Positions 24,640-37,100 of a DNA stretch of 64,000 bases are shown piece after piece (the first letter of the stretch is position 1; every line of letters starts with the position of its first letter). Below the pieces are notes generated by a model that was not told the origin of the DNA, did not search any database, and was given only the letters and a program-made list of their open reading frames with translations. Location of the stretch: positions 48,613,293 to 48,677,292 of the forward strand of contig OZ024927.1 in assembly GCA_964017235.1 (NCBI GenBank), written 5' to 3'. The DNA comes from Sabellastarte sp. h YS-2021 (Eukaryota > Annelida > Polychaeta > Sabellida > Sabellidae). The position numbers were made by a program, and so were the translations under genes.

Positions 24640-25180
24640 ATATCTCCCTTATAATTGGTCCTAGAGGTTGGCAATGTGAAACCAACCTGTAGGAAATCAT
24701 GTGCTGCGAATCTTCTGATGTGGTCAGATTTGACCTTGGACCACTCCTTTAAGGTCAAACAAGGATAGCCAAACTTAAAAGTGCTTATAATTTGCTTATT
24801 ATCGGTCCTAGAGGATTGGGATGGTAAACCAACATGTAGGAAATCATGGGCTGGGAATCTTCTGGTGTGGGCGGATTTGACCTTGGACCCCTTCTTCAAG
24901 GTCAAATGAGGATAGCCAAAGTTAAAAGTGCTTATAACTCGTTTATTATTGGTCCTAGATGTTTGGGATGGTAAACCAACCTGTAGGAAATCATGGGCGG
25001 GGAATCTTTTGGTGTGGTCGGATTTGACCTTGGGCCCCTCCTTCAAGGTCAAACAAGGATAGCCAAGGTTAAAAGTGCTTATAACTTGCTTATTATTGGT
25101 CCTAGAGGTTTGGGATGGTAAACCAACCTATAGGAAATCATGAGCTGGGAATCTTTTGGTGTGGTTGGATTTGACCTTGA
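24640..25180 (+). repeat. S147 satellite in A1
   Basis: Nearly four units; GGTCCTAGA falls at about 24656, 24804, 24951 and 25098, a 147-bp period. Each unit carries TTTGACCTTG ... CAAGGTCAAA, a perfect 10-bp inverted repeat around an 11-base loop. The array resumes after the hAT at 29862. Confidence 0.9.
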
Positions 25181-25344
25181 CAGGGTTGCCATTACACTAT
25201 ATTGTAAAGAGTACTCTTTATTTTTGGCAAAATGGAAAAATACTCTTTATTACTCTTTATTTCAGGCACTACTCTTTATTTTTAGGAAACCTCTCTACAT
25301 ACTCTTATTTTTGGTGTGGAAGTTGTAAATTTGAGTGTAAAAGT

Positions 25345-28300
25345 GGTGTAAAGATATTCAAGATAATCCCTACAATGCCTACTGTAACTGGTGCAAACGT
25401 AACATTTCTGTTGCTAATTTGGGAAAAGTGGCTCTCTTGCAACCCGCGAAGACTAAAATGCATTTTACTGTTGCAAAAACTGTAAAACAGTCAAAGTCCA
25501 TGAAATCTTTTTCTGCCAGAAAATCTGACCTACCTGATCATGACAACTTGGCAGCTAAAGCAGAGCTTCTTTTCTCAGTTGCATATGTAGAGCATAACAT
25601 ACCATTTTTGTTTGCTGATCGTCTTGATTTACTTTTTGAAAGCTGCTTTACCTGACAGTGAAGTTGCTAAACTGTTCCAATCTAAAGGAACCAAGGCAAC
25701 ATATCTCATCACCGATGGTTTGTATCCCAAGGTGAAGGATGACTTAATCAGAAAGATGAAAAATGAGCAATATTCACTGATGGTGGATGAAAGCAATAAG
25801 AAATTTGGATGTAAATGCTTGAATATTTTGGTACAGTTATTTGATTATGATCAAAATCAAGTTTGTGACATTTTTATAGAACTGTCAGTCTGGGACATGC
25901 AGGGGCTGAAGACATCACAAAAGCAATTGTCCATGTTTTGAGGAAGATTCAGTTCCTTGAGAAAAGCTCCTTCAAGTGATGTCGGACAGTTCAAATGTGA
26001 TGGGGGGAAAACACAAAGGTGTTCTTAAACTTATTAAGGATAGGCATGCTCCTCATATGTTGGATTTGGGAGGCTGCTCTCTTCATCATATTAGTAATAC
26101 AGTAGTATATGCTACAAAGGAATTTGGAGAGGACATTGAAGATTTCCATTAGTACTTATCCTATTTTTTTCGCAACCAGCCTGCAGCAGTTAAAGATTTT
26201 TGTTGAAACAAGATGGTTGAGTATTCTGCCTGTAGCAGAGAGAGTCTTAGAGCAGCTTGCAACACTAAGGGAATTATTCAAGTCTTTGAATTCTAGAAAG
26301 GACAACAAATCTTTGAAAAATAAACCAAGATTTAAGCGTATCTTGTGCGCTTTGAACAAACCAGAATTACCAGTTTATCTGACATTTACTTGCCATGGAC
26401 TGAAGGCTTTTCTCTGTTATGAAAAGATGTTTCATTGTGAGCAACCAACAATCCATTGTTTGTATTATGAAATGATGGAATGCACTAAATGTCTTGCTTC
26501 CCGGTTCATCAAAAAAGATGTGTTGCCTAAGATTAAACATGCCACTCATTTTCTTGATTTGAAGTATGCTGATTTGGGGCATCAGTTGGATGATTCTAAA
26601 CTCAGCCTGGGCAAAAGTACAAGGGAACTTCTCAAACACAACAAAGATAAACTCTCTGAACTTAGTCTTAAAGAAATTGCACTCAGGCACGGCCTTTCTA
26701 TGTTAAAGCATTTGAGAAGGTTGAATTCTAGAAAGGACAACAAATCTTTGAAAAATCAACCAAGATTTAAGCGTATCTTGTGCGCTTTGAACAAGCCAGA
26801 ATTACCAGTTTATCTGACATTTATTTACCATGGACTGAAGGCTTTTCTCCGTCATGAAAAGATGTTTCATTGTGAGCAACCAACAATCCATTGTTTTGGT
26901 GAGCAGCAGGCTGGACTACTGCAATTCACTCTTTTTATCCCTCACAGATTTTGAGTTAAGGAGATTGCAGCTAGTCCAAAATTCACTCTGCAGGGTTGTC
27001 ACCTGTTCCTCTGAATTCTCTCACATTACCCCTCAACTAAAAAACTCCATTGGCTTCCAGTCAGATACAGGGTACAATTCAAAATTGGTCTTATTACATA
27101 TAAAATTCTCAACCAGGGTCAACCAGTTTACCTAAGAGAATTAATTTACCCCAACTCCTCTTCCAGAAACACAAGGCGAAGTACCCCCAAACTCAAGTTC
27201 CTTCAAACCCTCACCTTTGATCGCAGAGTTCACAAAACAATAAAACACTTTTCTAACTCGTTTAGTCACTATGCCCCTGCCCTTTGGAACTCTTTCCCTT
27301 TCCATGTATGAAATAGTCCCTCTGTTGCATCTTTTAGGATGCGCCTTAAAACTCACCTCTTCAGCTCTAGCTTCCCAACTTAGTTTTTCTTCCCTGCTGG
27401 TCACACCCACAATCCTGGATTACCGACCTTGAACGCCCCTTGACTACCCTATAATAATGATTTTGTTTAATTAGTGTACTGAGTTCCCCTTTGTGGGGAA
27501 GATATTGCGCTTGCAAAGCAGTAGCTTACATTAGATTAGATTAGAAGGTATTGCACTACCTGCCATTCCATACTCGGATACTGGAAGATCTTGGTTTCCT
27601 CAACATTGAGCTCAGGATGACCGCATATTTTGTGACTGCTGTAAGAGGGTAGCATTTTCAGATTCCCAAATGTGATATCTGGATCAGAGGTTGATCAGTT
27701 GATGGATGAGTGGAAATTATTGACTCTAGATTCAAGTATTGGAAACATACTATCTCCTACTGATCAGTCATTGGTTTTACAAGGCAAGTCAAGGTTAGAT
27801 GTTTTGTGGTCAAGAGAGCATCAGTTACAAGGTCCATCAAGAGATTTAAAGTATCCTTTGATTGGTAAACTAACCAAGGCATGTTTGGCCTTGGCACATG
27901 GTAATGCTGACACAGAGTAATCTTTCTCAGATGTAGCCAATATAAGGAGAAAGGACTGGACCCGATTGGACTGTCTCGCATTAAATGCTCTTCTATCTGT
28001 AAGGAGTTATCTCCATGTTAATGGACTAAATTGTACCACTATGACAATTGATACAAGTCTCCTGTCTCTTGCAAGAGATGCCCGCAAGTCATACAATGAG
28101 AGACAGATGCAGCAACAGGGGGAAAGAGAAAGTGAACAAAAATCAAAGAAAACTAGTGAGGAAATTGATGCACTGAACAAGATGATTCAAACAGAAAAAG
28201 ACAAAAGTAACAAACTGAAATCTACAGAGACATGTGCATCTTCTGCATGTCAAAAGGACCAATATGTAGAGAAAAAGAGGAAAGAAGCAGTAGAAATGGT

Positions 28301-28403
28301 TGAAAGGGCTCAGTTATTGTTGGAAGAAGCTGAAAAGCAGGGGAAAGAAGCAGCAAAAGAACGAGAAGAGGCAGCAAAAACAGTTGAGAAAGGAAGAAAA
28401 TAA
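25345..28403 (+). pseudogene. hAT transposase with BED-like finger, broken
   Basis: From about 25360 the frame reads NPYNAYCNWC ... KMH, a BED-type C2H2 finger with the first histidine unclear. After a frameshift near 25640 comes a DDE-region segment (YSLMVDESNKKFGCKCLNIL, 25612-25941). After further breaks follow RWLSILPVAERVLEQL and a long helical part (26109-26720). An 822-bp insertion interrupts it. The frame resumes at about 27549 with RILEDLGFLN, then the C-terminal dimerisation region (CLALAHGNADTE, stop in place of a residue, SFSD, 27672-27990) and a charged coiled coil of about 100 residues to 28403. ZBED-like hAT proteins share this layout. Several stops and frameshifts make it inactive. 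Confidence 0.85.
26721..27542 (+). mobile_element. Chimeric hAT-fragment plus CR1/L2-like LINE insertion
   Basis: Flanked by AGAAGG at 26715-26720 and 27543-27548. The first 176 bp (26721-26896) copy 26286-26461 of the surrounding transposase with a few differences. From 26897 it is the 3' end of a CR1/L2-type LINE: SRLDYCNSLFLSL, RLQLVQNSLCRVV, then in another frame LHWLPVRYRVQFKI and ALWNSFPFHV. It ends with a TTAGATTAGATT tail. The flanking hAT reading frame is continuous across it apart from one base. Confidence 0.82.
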
Positions 28404-29846
28404 AATTGTCAACAAAACAATCAAAAGAGCAGCCAAAGAGACCACCACAAAATCAAAGAGAAAAAAGTAAACATGAAGCAAAATGTAATTGAGATGACTT
28501 TGTATACGTTTGGAGATGTTCAGATATTTAAGTGTTGGGATATCGTAAAATGAGAAATATTCATAAAAAGCTGGTAATTGTTTAAGACAATAAAACACTT
28601 AATTATAAGTATTCCACTGTGATGAGACCAAGTTAAATCTATCATATCAGTGTTTCTTTTTTTGTTTTTGTTTCATCAAACATCAAATCTATCATATCAG
28701 TTATTCTCAATTCACTTTTAAAGTAATCAACTGCCAGTGAATTGAAAAAAGTGATTATTTACTTGAATCATTGTTATCATGTAAATTATTCAATACATGT
28801 TTATTTAGTATATATTTGTTGTTTAGTGTAATCATTTTAAAGGGTAATTTAATAGTGTAACTGATCATGTGCATTGATAATTATTTCAATAACAAAGCAC
28901 ATTAATATTCAAGCATCTTAATCATTCTTTTCTTTTTCTAAAGTTTAAATTTATTATTTTTGTTAAAAATGTAAGTCTTGTATGAAAGAAAATGTTGGAT
29001 TAAAGATAGTACTAATTGTTTTATGATGTACTTTATAAAATTTGCAAAGTTTTAATCATAAATATATGTTACAAATTTTTCTTTTCAAAATCTGAATAAG
29101 TGGCAATGGTACATCAATGTTTCTTGTAGGGTAAATACATGATCATGTAATTATATGTGACCATGGAAAAGAGCATGTAAATATGTTGAGATGTGATTAG
29201 GTCATTTCAGTATTGCCCACACTAGAACATTTAGCACTGGGACATTTCGTATAAGAAAATATATTTCACATGACAATTTGTAAAAAAAACTAGACATCTA
29301 AATAATTGTTTTTAAAAATCTGCTCAAAAGAAATCTTTTGACGACTACCATAATCCCATTACAGCACAAATGTGTCATATACATGTATTCAGTAAAGAAC
29401 AGTCACTTTCATTATGTTGTTTAATTAAATCCAACATTATAGCTTTAACAATACATTTTGATCTGACAATATAATGGAAGTAACTCTGTGTGTTGTTAAA
29501 ATGCAGTGTATTTCATGTAACTTTCATGTATGCTATCCTAAAATTTTCATTTTTAAATGTTCAAGTATTAAATGTTCCACACTGGGTATGAATTGTCAGA
29601 TTATGAATTGTCCCTGAACAAAATTTCCCAGTACGAAATGTCTACACAATCCGACATTAGGGCCAGTTAAAAGACAGTACATGCATTTTAACCGGGTGTT
29701 CTGAGTGGTAAAATTTAACTGTTTGAGAATCATAAAATACTTGGGTCAATAAATGGTATTTCTTTTACTCTTTATTTACTCTTTATTTTGTTCTGATTTT
29801 CTCTTTATTTTTGAGGCACTGACTCTTTAAATTGGTTTTTGTTGAG
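28404..29846. other. hAT 3' non-coding region
   Basis: AT-rich, no further frame. Phrases ACTGGGACATTTCGTA (about 29234) and CCCAGTACGAAATGTC (about 29627) are inverted copies of the motif at 12580-12610 and bound a roughly 400-bp piece, possibly a separate small MULE-type MITE inside the hAT. TACTCTTTATTT repeats begin at about 29766. Confidence 0.45.
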
Positions 29847-30102
29847 TGGCAACCCTGCAGTTGGGCCCCTTCTTCAAGGTCAAATGAGGATAGCCAAACT
29901 TAAAAGTTCTTATAACTCGCTTATTATTGATCCTAGAGATTTACAGTACGAAACCAACTCATACAAAATCTTGGGCTAGGAATCTTCTGATGTTAGATTT
30001 GACCTTGGCCCCTCCAAAGGTCAAATGATGGTTCACTGGCTTTGATGAGTTGTCTTTCTGGTGGATACAAATTTGCATCGGTTCTCCGATGCATAGGTCT
30101 AG

Positions 30103-30846
30103 TTTTTAAGTCGTTTAAAATTTCAAGGGAATTTGTTTAGCTGATGGGTATTTCACATCTGTTAATGACAAGGCAAACACAAACATTATAATATTTACTG
30201 TATACAATAAAAGCAAATACTTACAATCAATTTTCTAAAAGTATTTCATTCAGTCCCAAATAAAAATATATCTTGCTTGTTTGATCAGTTTATCCAAGAG
30301 GCAAAACTATGTGGGAAGCATTTTGCTGGATTCAATTACTTCATTTAACATGGCCAATGTCTAAACAAACATTCATTCCTCGGACTATTGAATTTTTATA
30401 CATGACTAACTTATTAGGTACAAACATACATACTGGTATTGATCAAAGAAAACACAAACTAAAAGGATATTTATTTTTGCAAATGGAAAGAATGCAAGAA
30501 TGGAAAGAAAACAACTTTCAGTCCATGGTTTCTGTGTGAAGATAAACAGTAAAGTCACTACCATTTAAGTTTGGGATAGTTCACTTGAGAAGCTGAAGTG
30601 TGTTTTAATTTATTTCAGGAAAATGGTCCTTCTGTATCTCATAAAATTAAGTAGCTGTTTAAAATGACATCGGAAGTGTTGTGTTTGTTGTAAATGTGTC
30701 AATCAGATAGATATGTTTTTAGAGAAGTTCAATTAATTAAAAAGAATTGAAACCATTTTGATTTCTTTAAAAGTGAAACTACATATATATTGTCTTGTCA
30801 GAGTATGCAATCACTTTCTTGAAAATAGATCATTGGACTAATTTTT
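30103..30846. other. Unassigned between A1 and C1
   Basis: AT-rich. A 76-codon open frame at 30309-30539 has no recognisable domain. No tandem repeat or terminal structure. Confidence 0.4.
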
Positions 30847-31209
30847 ATGTCAGCTGACTTGTCAGTCAGCTGGCATTATGTCGTCACTCTGCGGCGTGGG
30901 CGTCCGCGTCCGCGTGAACAACTTCTCCTCCAAAACTACAAGGCCTAGAGACGTGCTGTTTTTTTAAAAGCTACCTTATCTATCGAGGATGAAAAATTGT
31001 TCAAGGCATGCAAATCTGTCTGTTCGTCTGTTTGCTAGAGACATTACAAGGGGGGTACCCCCACCAAAAGTGTGAAAATTTCAACACTTAATCACAATTT
31101 TCTCAGTGACTATTGCAGGGATTTCTCTCATATCTTGCATATATGTACTAGGCCACAGGTAGATTCTCTTGTGTGAGTATGAGACCTGGATCTGTCTTAC
31201 TTTTTTTTT

Positions 31210-33760
31210 AATAAATTTTTTTAATAATTTTTAATGCATTAACATTCATGAAATCATGCACAAAATCATTTATAACTTGAAAACTGTTGCATCTAGAGCA
31301 TTTTGTTAAAATATGTTATTCAGCTACTTTTTTCATAGCTACAATATGGTGAGTAAGTTGGGTGCCTGTCTCAATAGCTAAGTGAGTAATAGCTACTTTT
31401 GGGCTTTTCAGTAACTTCCATCATGAGTAGAATCACTTGTAACTTAAAAACTATTGCATTTAGAGAATTTCGTATAAATATGTTATTCAGCTACTTTTGG
31501 GTCAGCTATAACATAGTAAAATTTTAGACCTGTAGCTCATGGCATAGCTGAGTAATAGCTACTTTTAGGTTATCACTGTTGAGTAAATCGCTTATAACTT
31601 CAAAACTATTGCATTTAGAGAATTTCATATAAATATGTTATTCAGCTACTTTTGGGTCAGCTATAACATAGTAAAATTTCAGACCTGTAGCTCATGGCAT
31701 AGCTGAGTAATAGCTACTTTTAGGTTATCACTGTTGAGTAAATGGCTTATAACTTGGAAACTATTGCATTTAGAGTATTTTGTTTCAATATGTTATTCAC
31801 CTATTTTGGGATCAGCTAAAACATAGTGAAGTTTCAGATCTGTGGCTCATTGCATAGCTGAGTAATAGCTACTTTGAAGTTCTCACTATTGAGTAAATCA
31901 GTTGTAATTGGAAAACTATTGCATTTAGAGAATTTCGTATAAATATGTTATTCAGCTACTTTTGGGTCAGCTATAACATAGTAAAATTTCAGACCTGTAG
32001 CTCATGGCATAGCTGAGTAATAGCTACTTTTAGGTCATCACTATTGAGTAAATCAGTTGTAACTTGAAAACTATTGCATTTAGAGTATTTTGCTTAAATA
32101 TGTTGTTCACCTACTTTTGGGTCAGCTATAACATAGTAAAATTTCAGACCTGTAGCTCATGGCATAGCTGAGTAATAGCTACTTTTAGGTCATCACTATT
32201 GAGTAAATCAGTTGTAACTTGAAAACTATTGCATTTACAGTATTTTGCTTAAATATGTTGTTCACCTACTTTTGGGTCAGCTATAACATAGTGAAATTTC
32301 AGACCTGTAGCTCATTGCATAGCTGAGTAATAACTACTTTGAGGTTCTCACTATTGAGTAAATCAGTTGTAATTGCAAAACTATTGCATTTAGAGAATTT
32401 AGTATAAATATGTTATTCAGCTACATTTGTGTCAACTATAACATAGTAAAATTTCAGACCTGTAGCTCATGGCATAGCTGAGTAATAGCTACTTTTAGGT
32501 CATCACTATTGAGTAAATCAGTTGTAACTTGAAAACTATTGCATTTAGAGTATTTTGCTTAAATATGTTGTTCACCTACTTTTGGGTCAGCTATAACATA
32601 GTAAAATTTCAGACCTGTAGCTCATGGCATAGCTGAGTAATAGCTACTTTTAGGTTATCACTGTTGAGTAAATCACTTATAACTTGGAAATTATTGCATT
32701 TAGAGTATTTTGTTTCAATATGTTATTCACCTATTTTGGGATCAGCTATAACATAGTGAAGTTCCAGACCTGTGACTCATTGCATAGCTGAGTAATAGCT
32801 ACTTTGAAGTTCTCAATGTTGAGTAAATCACTTGTAATTTGAAAACTATTGCATTTAGAGAATTTAGTATAAATATGTTATTCAGCTACTTTTGGGTCAG
32901 CTATAACATAGTAAAATTTCAGACCTGTAGCTCATGGCATAGCTGAGTAATAGCTACTTTTAGGTTATCACTGTTGAGTAAATCACTTATAACTTGAAAA
33001 CTATTGCATTTAGAGTATTTTGTTGCAATATGTTATTCACCTATTTTGGGGTCAGCTATAACATAGTGAAGTTCCAGACCTGTGGCTCATTGCATAGCTG
33101 AGTAATAGCTACTTTGAAGTTCTCACTGTTGAGTAAATCAGTTGTAATTGGAAAACTATTGCCTTTACAGAAATTTGTGCAAATATGTTATTCAGCTACT
33201 TTTGGGTCAGCTATAACATAGTGAAATTACAGACCTGTAGCTCATGGCACAACTGAGCAATAGCTATTCTCAGGCACTGACTGTTGAGTAAATCAGCTAT
33301 AACTTGAAAAATATTGCATTTGGAGTATTTTGTTAAAATATATTGTTCACCTACTTTTGGGTTAGCTATAACATAGTGAAATTACAGACCTATAGCTCAT
33401 GGCATAGCGGAGCAATAGCTATTTTCTGGTTCTCACTATTGAGTAAATCAGTTGTAACTTGAAAACTATTGCATTTACAGTATTTTGCTTAAATATGTTG
33501 TTCAGCTACTTTTAGGTCAGCTATAACAGAGCAAAAATTCAGACATGTAGCTCATTGCATAGCTGAGTAATAGTTACTTTGAGGTTCTCACTCTTGAGTA
33601 AATCAGTTGTAACTTGAAAATTATTACATTTAGAGTATTTTGTTAAATATGTTATTCACAGACGTTTTGGTCAGCTATAACATAGTGAAATTGCAGACCT
33701 CTATGTCATGGGATAGCTGAGCAATAGCTTCTTTCAGGTTCTCACTGTTGAGTAAATCAT
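31210..33760 (+). repeat. S155 satellite array in C1
   Basis: About 16 units with a 155-bp period (GAGTAAATCA at 32046 and 32201, for instance). Alternating variants, such as ACTTTTAGGT versus ACTTTGAAGT after TAGCT, suggest higher-order two-unit amplification. Confidence 0.9.
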
Positions 33761-34178
33761 TGTATCCAACCTGTAGGAAATCATGGGCTGGGAATCTGTT
33801 AATATGGTCCGATTTGACCTTGGAACCCTCCTTCAAGGTCAAATGAGGATAGCCAAACATAAAAGTGCTTATAACTTGCTTATTATTGGTCCCAGAGGTT
33901 GGAATGAAAACCAACCTATAGAAAATCATGAGCTGAGAATTTTTTGGTGTGGTCGGATTTCACCATGGACCCCTCCTTCAAGGTCAAATGAGGATAGCCA
34001 AACTTAAAAGTGCTTATAACTCACTTATTATTGGTCCTAGAGGTTTCGAATGGAAAACCAACCTATAGAAAATCATGGGCTGGGAATCTTTTGGTGTGGT
34101 CGGATTTGACCTTAGACCCCTCCTTCCAGGTCAAACGAAGATAGCCAAACTTAAAGTGCTTTTTACTCGCGTATTATT

Positions 34179-37100
34179 AAGCGTCCCGCAAGGGACGCTT
34201 GTTTGTGTATGGGAGAGCTTCTGGCTCCGCCGGCTCCGCCGGCTCCGCATTTTGTTTTCCTTATAACTCTGTAACCGTTAGGCGGATTCTTTTCAAATTT
34301 GGCAGGTTTAGGCAGTAGCCCTGGGGAATTTTTTTGAATATGCTGCAGTGACATTTCAACCAATCAGAGAGGTCACATGACCAAAAATGTCTTTTTTCGA
34401 TGGGGAAGCTTGTCCGGATGATAACTTGAAAGGAATTTTATCAATTCACCTGAAACTTGGCAAATACATTCATTCTATTAAAATCTGGAAATCATTAGAT
34501 TTTGACATTGATTGGTCAAGAAATGGCCGAGTAATTAATGATTAATTAATCATTACGAATTTTCCAAATAAGGAAAACACAAAAATGCTTATATCTCGAA
34601 AACCGTGCTAGATAGAGCGATTTCGACGAAATTTTTGACCCGCAGGGTATCTCTGCGGAGTAGTTTTCCCAATTTTCAAAAAATTTTTGTCTCACCCAAA
34701 ATGGCGGCCATTTTGAATTTTCGAAATTTTCGCAAAAATTGCAAAACACAAAAATGCTTATATCTCAAAAACCGTGCTAGATAGAGCAATTTCGACAAAA
34801 TTTTTGACCCGCAGGATATCTCTGCGGAGTACTTTTCCCAATTTTCAAAATATTTTTGTCTCGCCAAAAATGGCGGCCATTTTGAATTTTCGAAATTTTC
34901 GCAAAAATTGCAAAACACAAAAATGCTTATATCTCGAAAACCGTGCTAGATAGAGCGATTTCGACGAAATTTTTGACCCTCAGGGTATCTCTGCAGAGTA
35001 GTTATCCCAATTTTGAAAAAATTTTTATCTCGCCAAAAATGGCGGCCATTTTGAATTTTCGAATTTTTCGCAAAACTTGCAAAACATAAAAATGGTTATA
35101 TCTCGAAAACCGTGCTAGATAGAGCGATTTCGACGAAATTTTTGACCCTCAGGGTATCTCTGCAGAGTAGTTATCCCAATTTTGAAAAAAAAATTTTCTC
35201 GCCAAAAATGGCGGCCATTTTGAATTTTCGAATTTTTCGCAAAAATTGCAAAACATAAAAATGCTTATATCTCAAAAACCCTGCTAGATAGAGCGATTTC
35301 GACGAAATTTTTGACCCGCAGGGTATCTCTGCAGAGTAGCCATGCCAATTTTCAAACAAAAAATTTCTCGCAAAAAATGGCGGCCATTTTGAATTTTCAA
35401 ATTTTTCGCAAAATTGCAAAACACAAAAATGCTTATATCTCGAAAACCGTGCTAGATAGAGCGATTTCGACGAAATTTTTGACCCACAGGGTATCTCTGC
35501 AGAGTAGCCATGCCAATTTTCAAAAAAATTTTATCTTGCCAAAAATGGCGGCCATTTTGAATTTTCGAATTTTTGCGTAAAAATTGCAAAACACAAAAAT
35601 GCTTATATTTCGAAAACCGTGCTACATAGAGCGATTTCGACGAAATTTTTTATCTTCAGGGTATCTCTGCAGAGCAGCTATCCCAAAGAGCTTTCACTTG
35701 GTGAAGTTTCAGACCCATAGCTAATTGCTCACCTACTCAAAAAGAGTAAATGCGAATTACCTCTGAAAGTATTGCAGATGGCCAATTTTTCTCAAATAAC
35801 TCATTCACCTACTTTTGGAAGAGCTTTCACATGGTGAAGTTTCAGACCCATAGCCAATTATTCACCTACTCAAAATGAGTAAATGTGAATTATTTCTAAA
35901 AGTATTGCAGATAGCCAATTTTTCTCAAATAACTCATTCACCTACTTTTGGGAGAGCTTTCACATGGTGAAGTTTCAGACCCATAGCTAATTATTTACCT
36001 ACTCAAAATGAGTAAATGCTAATTATCTGTAAAAGTATTGTGGATACCCAATTTTTATCAAATAACTCATTCATCTACTTGTGGGAGAGCTTTCACATGG
36101 TGAAGTTTCAGACCCATAGCTAATTACTCACCTACTCAAAATGAGTAAATGCGAATTATCTCTAAAAGTATTGCAGATAGCCAATTTTTCTCAAATAACT
36201 CATTCACCTACTTTTGGGAGAGCTTTCACTTGGTGAAGTTTCAGACCCATAGCTAATTACTCACCTACTCAAAATGAGTAAATGCGAATTATCTCTAAAA
36301 GTATTGCAGATAGCCAATTTTTCTCAAATAACTCATTCACCTACTTTTGGGAGAGCTTTCACTTGGTGAAGTTTCAGACCCATAGCTAATTACTCACCTA
36401 CTCAAAATGAGTAAATGCGAATTATCTCATAAAGTATTGCAGATAGCCAATTTTTGTCAAATTAATCATTCACCTACTTTTGGGAGAGCTTTCACTTGGT
36501 GAAGTTTCAGACCCATAGCTAATTACTCACCTACTCAAAATGAGTAAATGCGAATTATCTCTAAAAGTATTGCAGATAGCCAATTTTTCTCAAATAACTC
36601 CATCACCTACTTTTGGGAGAGCTTTCACTCTGTGAAGTTTCAGACCCATAGCTAATTACTCACCTACTCAAAATGAGTAAATGCGAATTATCTCTAAAAG
36701 TATTGCAGATAGCCAATTTTTCTCAAATAACTCATTCACCTACTTTTGGGAGAGCTTTCACTTCGTGAAGTTTCAGACCCATAGCTAATTACTCAACTAC
36801 TCAAAATGAGTAAATGCGAATTATCTCTAAAAGTATTGCAGATAGCCAATTTTTCTCAAATAACTCATTCACCTACTTTTGGGAGAGCTTTCACTTGGTG
36901 AAGTTTCAGACCCATAGCTAATTACTCACCTACTCAAAATGAGTAAATGCGAATTATCTCTAAAAGTATTGCAGATAGCCAATTTTTCTAAAATAACTCA
37001 TTCACCTACTTTTGGGAGAGCTTTCACTTGGTGAAGTTTCAGACCCATAGCTAATTATTCACCTACTCAAAATGAGTAAATGTGAATTATCTCTAAAAGT

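Larger units (their letters stand above)
25181..29857 (+). mobile_element. hAT transposon (4.7 kb)
   Basis: Terminal inverted repeats CAGGGTTGCCA (25181-25191) and TGGCAACCCTG (29847-29857) are exact, and clustered TACTCTTTATTT motifs lie next to both ends, as expected of hAT transposase sites. The interior carries a broken hAT transposase. Flanks are S147 on both sides. The expected 8-bp target duplication is not clear (GACCTTGA left, CAGTTGGG right), perhaps through decay. Confidence 0.88.
24242..30102 (+). mobile_element. A-family HINE A1, complete but interrupted (5.9 kb)
   Basis: After TT at 24241-24242 the 5' end is a strong palindrome, TATCCACCGGA-AGCA-TCCGGTGGATA. A body with GTTAACGCTC, AAAACTACACCAGCTAGG and TTCACCAGATTTCCAGG leads into S147 units (about 24640-25180). 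A hAT transposon interrupts S147 at 25181-29857, after which S147 resumes. The 3' end is CTGGTGGATACA (30058-30069), a perfect hairpin GCATCGG-TTCT-CCGATGC (30075-30092) and CTAG (30099-30102). Without the hAT it is about 1.2 kb. Confidence 0.85.

Noticed and set aside
30309..30539. 76-codon frame as a gene
   Set aside because: No domain, no neighbouring exon and no codon pattern that stands out from the AT-rich background.
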